Shown piece by piece: positions 54,736 through 64,000 of a DNA stretch of 64,000 nt (position 1 is its first letter; each line of letters opens with the position of its first letter). This DNA is from Flaccisagitta enflata (taxonomy: Eukaryota > Chaetognatha > Sagittoidea > Aphragmophora). The notes below the pieces were generated by a model. That model saw only the letters and a list, made by a program, of their open reading frames with translations, was not told the DNA's origin and made no database searches. The stretch spans positions 23,064,001-23,128,000 of the forward strand of contig OZ231126.1 in NCBI GenBank assembly GCA_965153355.1. The letters are read 5' to 3'. The position numbers were made by a program, and so were the translations under genes.

Positions 54736-55775
54736 TAATAACAACGAGCCAGTTGCTCTCTCTTTCTTTTTCATTTGTTGTCCATGAAACTTCTCTTTGA
54801 AATTTATAATTTCAGCCTAATAGCTTTCATATTAGTAATAAAACACCAACGATTTTGTTAGCTTAGCTAAGCACAGCTCAGCTCGGCTGAGTCAAGTTCA
54901 GACGTGAACAAGCTTCTGTTGGAAATACACAAGAAAACTAAGGGTCTAAGCACGAGAGGAAGATAATGAGGAGGAAAAGGCCAACGGAGAGACCAACTGA
55001 ATAGGGAGGGGAAATAGAAGAGGAAGAAGAAAGTGAGAAAGAGGAGGATGAGAAAGTGGAGAAAGAATGAACAGAGCACTATTAGAAAGAGGCGAAGAAG
55101 AGAAGCTGACATGAAAACACGAGAAGGCTGAAAAGTGAGTGAGTGAGAACGAGTCTCAAAATCGGCAGTCGAGTTGTTCTTCTGTTCGATTTTCGTCGTG
55201 CGAAGCGGGGAAGGAGAGAAGAGTCGAGTTACTTCTGACGCCCAGCGGCATTTCGAGAACTAACGACCGATTTTCTCCTCATTGCTTAAGGCTTTTATAC
55301 TCTTTCTTATGGGCTGTAGGAGATTTCCAAGCTTATTGATTAGCCGGAGAGATAACCGTAAATGTAAGTGTGAGCGAAGAAACTGTCTAATTACCAGAGA
55401 ATGGCAACTCTTGATTGATATATGATGTACATATCACTGTCTATAGATGGGCGTTTGCGTTGATCTATGACCACTTTAGTATTGACGACCCAAAAAGAAT
55501 GAAAATGTCAACAACGGGCGTCTAAGCCGTATATGGGTTAAATGGTGAGTGGTACCCGTTACTCCCTCAAAGTGAATATGGTAAAAGAAAGTGGTAGCAA
55601 GAGATAAAGTGGTATTGAGAGGGCAATGGGATAATCTTGGTGAGTGAGTTGGTACCACATATGGGAAGAGGCACCTAATCATCCAGGCCAAAACAAAATC
55701 CAGAACCGGATAATTGGACACGGGCACATTCTTACCTCTAGTGTCACGTTTAGTCCTTAGAATATATGCAAGTTG
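54736..55775. other. gene-free spacer
   Basis: Contains cacagctcagctcggctgag at 54871-54890. No supported gene. Confidence 0.4.
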
Positions 55776-55779
55776 CAAA

Positions 55780-55780
55780 A

Positions 55781-55870
<90 letters not shown>

Positions 55871-55957
55871 CGTCGTTGCTGTCGTGGTTGTTGTTGTTGT
55901 CGTTGTCGTGGTTGTGGTTGTGGTTGTTGTTGTTCTTGGTTTTGTTGTTGTTATTTT

Positions 55958-55996
<39 letters not shown>

Positions 55997-55997
55997 C
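55780..55997. repeat. (TTG)n trinucleotide array
   Basis: Pure TTG at 55780-55870, TCG/GTG variants to 55935, then TTG at 55960-55995. Confidence 0.96.
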
Positions 55998-56284
55998 ATT
56001 GTGGTAAATGTTACTGCTTTCTGATGACTTATTGAAAACCAACCTATTTCATCGCATGAGAAATAGTTTTTCGTCGACTTCAATATCAACGATGATCATT
56101 CAAAGAAAAAAAAAAGAAAACATAATAGATTTCCCCCTTTGAAAACCAAATCCCCTTTGAAGATTCGACATAACGAAACCGGAGATACGGAATGATAGAT
56201 CTGCATGTATGTTTTATGTCTGATTTTGTTCTCTTGATGTACATCATGAACAAGATAACGACCGTATGTACAATAAAGCCGGTC

Positions 56285-56515
56285 TTATCTCCTCCTTTTA
56301 TTTTTGTTCGGACTCGTAAAAAGAGGAGATTTCCGTCGTAAAAACGCCGTTAAATCGGCGACCGGCGTGGCATCGGCGGCGACGCTGGCAGCGGCGTAAA
56401 CGACTGCCGACATTTCGCTGCCGACGCCGAAAGCTTCATAGTTGAGCAGCGCATGTGAACGCGCATGTGAACGCGCATTTGAGCGCGCTCCCGCATGCGC
56501 CGAATGCGTCGGCAT
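56285..56515 (-). other. CpG-rich block with a weak minus-strand open frame
   Basis: A short island with repeated cgcatgtgaacg (56449-56485) and ggcgacc/ggcggcg. On the minus strand, 76 codons run from an ATG to a stop. The Ala/Val/Ser-rich middle and a Lys/Arg-rich tail are without any family signature. Base composition stands out from the flanks as it does in the Hox exon, so an unrecognised exon is possible, but I do not assert a gene. Confidence 0.2.
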
Positions 56516-57459
56516 GAGATTTTAGCATGTCACTCTCATTCCTGTTTCTGTGCTGATATTGGTAGTTTTATTTTTGTGTTGGCAACGTCCGTCCATCTGT
56601 CCGTCCGCCTCCCCCCTGACATCACATATTTGAATTTTTTTGTGACACTTTGAGTACGAATGTAAAACTATTTTACATTTCTCTTCAAAACTTACTATCT
56701 TATCATTACGGGCAAAATGACAGTTTAGGCTTTCTTTTGATATACCACGCGAATAAAAAAAAAGACGCACTTTTAAATGGTTAATTTAGCCAATAAATCT
56801 TCAAAAAACTATGGAAAATCTTAGATCATTTTGAAGCCCTTTGAAAGTACTTTCATTTGGCGCCAATCTGGTATTGCTATCTTTTTTCGTTTAGAAATGG
56901 CATCAGTTTGAGTAAAAACATTGCCTATTTCAGTTTTGCAATCGCTATAAAAAAATGCATTTTAGCAAAATAGTGCTTCTCTTTGCAGAGCTCTAGCTCC
57001 TAAACCATTTGAGATACAGATCTGGGATTGGTCTAGAATGAAAGATTTTTTGAAAATCTTTTAAAATGTCTTTCTTGAAAATAGTTAGAATTATTTTTTT
57101 ATCTGTTTTATCAATTAATAGCTAGGTGCGTCTTTTTTTTTTTATCCAAGTGGTATCACATAATAGAATTTGTGTTATTGGAGCAATACAATAAATGAAT
57201 TATGTTTCATGGAGATGTCTCTCGACTTCTCTGTCACGTTTTCAGATGACATAGGGTATAAATAACAAAAATTCCTTATACCGGACTTTTTTTTTGCCCT
57301 ACTAATTGCGTGCTAAGGGTCAAGATGATTAGTTCCGACACATTCTTTTCCATGCGATTTCCGTTGAACTAAACCAATGTTACGTCCCTACTTAAAGCTT
57401 ATGATGAAAGTGAATTGACTAAACCACTGATCCTACTATTATCATTTCTGTCATAACAT
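56516..57459. other. gene-free AT-rich spacer
   Basis: GTCC/GTCT units near 56588-56606 suggest a faint transposon remnant. No gene seen. Confidence 0.4.
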
Positions 57460-58180
57460 ACCATATCTGTTATCCGGTATCTCCATTATCAGCCGCACTC
57501 GTTCAAGCCTCGTCCTCTCTGATTCGTTTTTCATTTCACAACCTAGTAGTATACCTCTGATACCGTGTTTTTTTCAGTCCCGGTCATTCTTGCCTTTCAC
57601 ATATGCTAGGATATTATTTTTTCAAGCATTTTCTGTCTCCATGTTCATTTCAAAACCTAGCCGTTACCCCCTCTTTTACCACCAATCGGTGATACCTTTA
57701 TTTCGCAACCCATCATTCCAATAAAAGCTACTCGATATCAGGCCAAATCGTTCCAACCTTCTCCGTCCTGTTTTCACGGTAAATTCACAACCCATCATGC
57801 CCCGTTGTCCAAGCCTTAACCTTTCTGTTTTTACGTACCTTGATTTCACGACCCAACTTTCCCTTAATATGTACCCCTCTTGTTTAAAACCCCAGTCATT
57901 CAATTTCGAGCCTTACTCTGTCTGTTCCCATATTGTTTTCCAACCCAGCATTCCCATGATACCCCCTCGGTTTCAATCCTGTTTGTCCAAGCTCTTACCC
58001 TTTCTGTTTCCATATTGATTTCATAATCCAACATTCCACTTATTCCCCCTCCATTTCAACCCCAGCCATTGAAGCTATTGCTGTTGATATCACAACCCAG
58101 CATTCCCCTAATTCTCCCCTCCATTTCAACCCCAGTCGTTCAAGCTTTTACCCTTTCTGTTTCCATATTGATTTGGCTCG
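57460..58180. repeat. degenerate ~95-110-bp satellite
   Basis: Recurring blocks include tttctgtttccatattgatt, cacaacccagcattcc and ccatttcaaccccagtc-attcaagc. They are best preserved in 57930-58180 and progressively eroded to the left. It shares the ttccaaccca style with the 37.7-kb satellite but a relation is not proven. Confidence 0.7.
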
Positions 58181-58404
58181 GTCATTCCGGTTTTTATGTT
58201 CGGCCGACGTCGTCTCTCTCCAACATTAGGAGAGTTTTATGCCTTTTATGGGACAAAGGAGGAGAGCGGGGAGCCAAATGGGGTGGGGAAAGGCGAGCAA
58301 GAGGAGGAGGATGAGGAGGAGCAACGGAAATATATACTTATATAGAAACGAAGGGAGAGAGTGATAGATATCAGAGGGGGTGAAATTAATGAAACTGGAA
58401 GTGA

Positions 58405-59247
58405 GAGATAATAGCAGCCCAAAGGCAGTAAGTGGTCAGCGGTACCCGTGCCCTGCTTGAGTAGAAAGTGATTAAGGTTGAGAGGGAGCAGGGCAGCGGC
58501 CCCGAAGGGGACGAAGTCCTGTAGAACACAGGGGGAATCTGCCCGTCCGTCCATCCGTCCGTCCGTCCATCCGTCCTTCTGTCTGCATTCCTTCTGTCCA
58601 GGATGCCCTTTTATTCAAATTTTCATTGAATACCATGGAGAAATGACAAAAGGCTGTATGTGGACAATGATACCCTTGCCCTTATTGTATAGTTTGTATA
58701 GTTGAGGGAGGAGCAGGCCAGGATCCGGGTCTCTGAGTCTAGAATCTGGGTCTCAGAGACCAATTTCCTGGTCTCAGAGGCAAGGGTTTCAGTCTCTGAG
58801 GTCAGGATTTGGGCCTCTGAGGCTAGGAATTAGGTCTTTGAGGCCAGAACCTAGGTCTTGGAACTCAGAATCTGGGTCCCAAAGGTCAGGATCTGGGTCT
58901 CTAAGGCTTGGATGTGGGTTTTGGGAGCCAGAATCTAAGTTTAAAGGGCCAAAATGATAGAACTCAGGCCAGAATTCAGACCAGAATTCAGGTTTTCTAG
59001 CCAGGTTTGGCCCATTTTACCTGGTCTAGAGCCAATTTGCTTGAATTTGGCCCATTTTGGCTGGATTTGGGCCATTTTCCTTGGATTTGGGCCATACAGT
59101 TTGGATTTGGGCCCCAAAGGAGACGAAGCCCTGAGGGTGGGGCGGGGGGGGACGTACGTACGGACGGACGTACGGATGGACGTACGGACGGACGGACAGA
59201 TTCCCCCTGTGTTCTACAGGACTTCGTCCCCTTCGGGGCCGCTGCCC
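58405..59247. mobile_element. family B foldback element, ~840 bp
   Basis: The tail (agcccaaaggcagtaagtgg, gcggtacccgtgccctgctt) leads into terminus gggcagcggccccgaagggg and gtcctgtagaacacaggggg, then GTCC units (58543-58575). A block shared with 16.7 kb (58590-58727) is followed by ctgggtctcagaggccagaa-type units (58727-58930), a gggccattttggctggattt array, GTAC/GGAC units and the inverted terminus. The two termini are near-identical inverted repeats of about 60 bp. Confidence 0.8.
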
Positions 59248-60548
<1,301 letters not shown>

Positions 60549-60669
60549 CCTTTCTGATTTTTGCCATTACCATTTTCTTACCCTGTCCTATTTTTCTCCC
60601 TTTTCCCCCTGTTATATACAGCTTTTCGCGCTCGGGATTTCTTTGGCATGTAATCGTAAACGACCAAGT

Positions 60670-60965
60670 CACGTGCAAATCTCACGTGCAATCATCACGT
60701 GCAAGCATCACGTGTAAGCATCACGTGTAAGCATCACCTGTAAGCATCACCCTGTAATGTGAGCCGCTTTTAGTACGACTGTGTATATCACATGACCCTT
60801 TCCTTTACTCCCGAGACGCGCTCACCTCCTTCAACTACCCCCTCCTCCTTAACTCCCCCCCCTTATCCTCAACTCCCTCTTCCTCCTCCTTTGATTCCCC
60901 CCCCCCTGATCATCACGTGACCGTGACCGTGTAAGATTAAAGTGAGATTTAGTGCTGATCACGTG
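60670..60965. promoter_or_regulatory. cluster of CACGTG E-boxes, 13-bp spaced
   Basis: CACGTG occurs at 60670, 60683, 60696, 60709 and 60722, exactly every 13 bp, with CACCTG at 60735 as a decayed sixth. Two further TCACGTGAC-type sites are at 60914 and 60960. CACGTG is the site of bHLH-zip proteins (Myc/Max, USF, MITF types). The tandem part is formally a 13-bp minisatellite (catcacgtgtaag), so regulatory use is an inference. Confidence 0.35.
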
Positions 60966-61007
60966 ACAGTAGAAATAAGATGGAATCAGATGGGATGGCA
61001 AGAACGG

Positions 61008-61835
61008 TTTAATGAATGAATGAATGAATGAATGAATGAATGAATGAATGAATGAATGAATGAATGAATGAATGAATGAATGAATGAATGAATGAATGAA
61101 TGAATGAATGAATGAATGAATGATTGGATGAATGAAGGAATCAACAAATGAACGACTCTTTATATTCTCATTGAATCATTGAATGAATTATTGAATGAAT
61201 GAATGAATTTTTGAATGAATGAATGAATGATTGAATGAATCAATGAATGATCGAATGAATGAATGAATGAATGAATGAATGAATGAACGATTGAATGAAT
61301 TGATAAATGAACGATTGAATATTGGAAGGATTGATTATTGGAGAGCCGTATAGATAGATGAATGAAGAGGTAGATGGATGGAAAGATGCTTTGATGGATG
61401 GTTGAACGAATGAAAAGTAGGATGGATGGATGGATGGATGGAAGGATGGATGGATGGATGGATGGATGGATGGATGGATGGATGGATGGATAAATGGATG
61501 GATGATTTTGTGGGAAGACCAATGGATGTATTCTTTGGAGCAATGAATATTTCAGTGACAGAATGACGGAATGGTTGACAGAACGGATTGAATGAATAAA
61601 TGAATGAATGAATGAATTGAATGAATGAGTGAAGAATAAATGAATGAATGAAGGGATGAATGAATGAATGATTGAATGATTGAATGAACAAACGAACGAA
61701 CGAACAAATGAACAAACGAACAAGCGAAAGAACGAACAAACAAATGGATGAATGAATGAATGAATGAATGAATGAATGAATGAATGAATGAATGAATGAA
61801 TGAATGAATGAATGAATGAATGAATGAATGAAAGA
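61008..61835. repeat. (AATG)n/(GATG)n tetranucleotide array
   Basis: AATG at 61010-61120, degenerate AATG/ATTG to 61310, GATG at 61420-61500, AATG/AACG variants to 61740, then pure AATG to 61832. It forms one ~0.8-kb domain. The 235-codon minus-strand frame (His-Ser-Phe-Ile repeats) is its translation. Confidence 0.95.
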
Positions 61836-62130
61836 ACAAATGCAGGAAAGGTGGGATCATGATTCAAAAACTAACCAACAGACATTGATAGCAAGAGATA
61901 CTGATGGAGAGACAGATGGACTGGCTGGCAGATACACAGACAGACAAACATACCAACAGTGGAAGGGCGGCGAACGTGAAAGGAATTTCCAATTGGAATT
62001 TGAAATTGGACTTTGCCTTGATCAAAGCGAGCGGCAAAAAGCGGCCGAAACGCCAAAGCGGCCGACGCGGCCAGGACGATGTCACCGACCGCGGGACGTC
62101 TTAGAACCATACATAAATCTCGTCCTCCTT

Positions 62131-62149
62131 AGATGAGAGAGAGAGAGAA

Positions 62150-62208
<59 letters not shown>
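62131..62208. repeat. (GA)n microsatellite
   Basis: GA with one gagaag interruption at 62153. Confidence 0.94.
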
Positions 62209-62212
<4 letters not shown>

Positions 62213-62589
62213 ATACAGTAAAAGATGGGCAGAAGCTTTTAAGAGGAAGAACGGAGAATGAATGGCTTTGATTACTTTGAAGGGCAATCTTAAGTTTGCA
62301 TTCAGACTATCATCACAGATGTGCAAGATTCTGTCAAAGTGCAATAAGTTGGTTTATACAGCGCAAACCATTTTAGTCACGTTATGGCCACCAATCGAAA
62401 TTATTGATATAAAAACAGAAGTTGTTTACTGTTGTCGTAGCAAAAATCTCGTCTGTCACGTCCTCAAACTTTTGCCGGCTCTTACATTAAAATTTTGTTT
62501 AAGCAGTTTTTACTTATCTAAACATTTACACAATGCCCAGGGGCATATGGAAAAGCCAACGGAAACTGACAAAAGTCAACGGACAATCA
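62209..62589. other. gene-free spacer
   Basis: The start of a 164-codon plus-strand frame lies here but it runs into the transposon at 62590 and has no domain. Not called. Confidence 0.4.
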
Positions 62590-62800
62590 AAACAAGGCCG
62601 TATACACGGCTACTGAAGTCGCGTGCGGGTGGGCAGGGTCCATATTTGAGGTCACTAGACCATTTGGGCAGAGGGCAGATACACGGCAAGAGAGTCGCGG
62701 ACGGTTGGGCAGGGGCGGTGATGCAAAAATCGCTCAAAATTCAGAAATATTTGTAACCGACCTACTAACGTACCGACCTACCGACCGACAGGCCACTTTC
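62590..62800 (+). mobile_element. family A Helentron-like element, 3-prime truncated
   Basis: Begins AACAAGGCCGTATACACGGC with AGTCGCGTGCGGGTGGGCAG. A second internal copy of acacggcaagagagtcgcgg and ggttgggcaggggcggtgat matches 29365-29420. GACC/GACA units reach 62792 but the terminal hairpin is missing. Confidence 0.7.
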
Positions 62801-63267
62801 AGTGTCCATTCGATTCCAAGTATTCGCCTATTAAAGGGTCCATAAAACACCTCTATTTATTACAGGCGCGCGCTTCGCCTTGATTGAGGTGTTATAGAGT
62901 TGATGCAAATTTCTGTCAATGCCAAAATGAAAAAAAAAATGTATTGAAATGAGATGAAGTGACTAAAGTTTTTTTGGTCTGTTTTATGCAACTTTTCGTC
63001 GCTCTTGGATCTGTTATAGCGGCGTGTGACTAAATGAAATTAGCGCAGTGCATGCCACGAATGAACCAGCTAATCTTCGATGCTCTTTCATTTGCAGCTT
63101 TATTGCAGCAGGAGGGAGTTTCAAGCGACGAGAAATGGTGTATGAATAAAACGTGCGTTGTCGCCATTTTAATGGCGTCTGAGTCTTTCCGGCGAAAACG
63201 GCGGCGTCGTCCTCTCATCTTTCATCGACGGCGCCTCGTATTTTTTCTCTCCCAATGGCGCCGGTTT
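62801..63267. other. gene-free spacer
   Basis: Contains a CpG-rich ggcgaaaacggcggcgtcgt patch at 63191-63210. Short frames only. Nothing called. Confidence 0.4.
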
Positions 63268-63745
63268 TTGGGCAGCGGCCCCGAAGAGGACGAAGTCCTG
63301 TTGTTGTTGTTATAGCCAAAAGAAATCCAGTGATTAATTGTCAGCGATTAGTCATTTATTTATTCATCCCCCCCCCAGGCCCTCTCAAGCCTGAAATCTT
63401 CCCTCTCAAGCCTTGAATCTGCCCTCTCAGGCATAAAATCTGCCACTCTCAGGCCTGAAATTTTTCCTCTCAGATTCGAGGCCTGAGAGGGCAGATTTCA
63501 GGCCTGAAAGGGCCTGGAGGAGACAGACGGATGGACAGACAAATGAATAAACAAACAAACAAAAGTCCCCATGAGTTCTACATGACTTCGTCCCCTTCGG
63601 GCAATTGCGCAATTGCAATTGCACAAATACACAATTGTGCAATTACACAATGGCACAATGGCACAATTGCGCAATTACACAATTACGCAAGGCAGGGCAA
63701 TGGGTATCGCTGACCACATATTGTCCTTGGGCGACCTGTTGCGCT
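63268..63745. mobile_element. family B foldback element, rearranged ~480 bp copy
   Basis: The left terminus gggcagcggccccgaagagg and gtcctg is cut off by a (TTG)4 run. The interior has aggcctgaaatct/ccctctcaggc units in both orientations (63375-63510), GACA units, a partial inverted terminus (acatgacttcgtccccttcg), then an aattgcgcaattgcacaa array (63601-63690) replacing the expected end. The distal tail ggcagggcaatgggtatcgc and tgtccttgggcgacctgt is retained. Confidence 0.65.
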
Positions 63746-63971
63746 TCATACAACTCTACTTTTCGCCTTTTCCGGCGTCGGTCTCTGCCTCCGAGATGGC
63801 ACTTTGATTGAAAATAATCGCCACTTCTTCAGTCTCGCATACAGCCTTTAAAACCCGCTCAACGAGCCGTTGAAACTCAGTTTTAGTTTCCATTGTTGTC
63901 TAACGCCCATATTAAATCCCATTTTTTCCTCTTTCAAAGTTATTTGATCATTCTAAGAAATTTACGACCGT

Positions 63972-64000
63972 CTTCTTCTTCTTCTTCTTCTTCTTCGTCT
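63972..64000. repeat. (TTC)n, cut by window end
   Basis: Nine TTC/CTT units run up to the window edge, so its full length is unknown. Confidence 0.9.

Noticed and set aside
61160-61867. 235-codon minus-strand frame of His-Ser-Phe-Ile repeats
   Set aside because: Direct translation of (AATG)n. The same peptide appears in the shifted overlapping frames.
62262-62756. 164-codon plus-strand open frame
   Set aside because: Its last third lies inside a family A transposon and the rest has no family resemblance.

Overview
This window is nuclear DNA of an animal, almost certainly an invertebrate. The evidence is one Hox-type coding exon with an intron-style splice donor, extremely dense simple repeats, and many short non-autonomous transposons. 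There is no bacterial-style gene packing, and I saw no rRNA, tRNA or CRISPR array. The phylum cannot be fixed from one exon: an arthropod or a mollusc/annelid-type spiralian would both fit.

The only coding sequence I can support is at 44348-44924 on the minus strand. It is the first coding exon of a Hox protein: an Ala/Ser/His-rich N-terminus of 192 codons ending in the hexapeptide IYPWM plus ATAG, then a CAG|GTAATG donor. The residues after YPWM and the phase-1 splice resemble the Ubx/Antp/abd-A/Lox2/Lox4 group. No homeobox exon was recognised in the 44 kb downstream of it, so the first intron is probably longer than 44 kb.

The rest is repeats. (1) Microsatellites, mostly (GA/CT)n with (GT)n, (GAA)n, (GAAA)n, (AATG)n, (AAC)n and (TTG)n, occupy roughly 8-9 kb by my tally. 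(2) Family A has about a dozen elements with a terminal hairpin (arms AGTCGCG/CGCGACT or variants), a GTCY-type tetranucleotide run, a copy-specific array of short tandem units, and an ACAAGGCC-type opposite end. This matches non-autonomous Helentron elements (HINE/DINE-1-like). Copies lie at 0.9, 10.5, 21.5, 29.4, 29.5, 38.1, 41.2, 42.5, 45.3, 49.7, 50.9 and 62.6 kb, and two 1.7-kb copies bracket the Hox exon. (3) Family B is a second foldback family with termini starting GGCAGCGGCCCCGAAGG, at 16.2, 28.5, 40.6, 58.4 and 63.3 kb, with a fragment near 20.8 kb. (4) Single DNA-transposon-like elements: a 705-bp element with 5-bp target duplications at 27.1 kb, a 351-bp foldback with 8-bp duplications at 36.7 kb, TA-flanked elements at 8.55 and 33.6 kb, and a 111-bp palindrome inside a minisatellite at 32.4 kb. 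(5) A very large inverted repeat spans 51.7-54.0 kb, and its right arm appears split by a 1.1-kb insert carrying a purine tract. (6) Long-unit satellites occur at 2.4, 11.6, 24.6, 32.3, 37.7 and 57.5 kb.

Possible regulatory sequence is limited to the region upstream of the Hox exon, a cluster of 13-bp-spaced E-boxes at 60.67 kb and a CTCF-like/CRE-like patch at 19.16 kb. Nearly all other open frames are translations of simple repeats.
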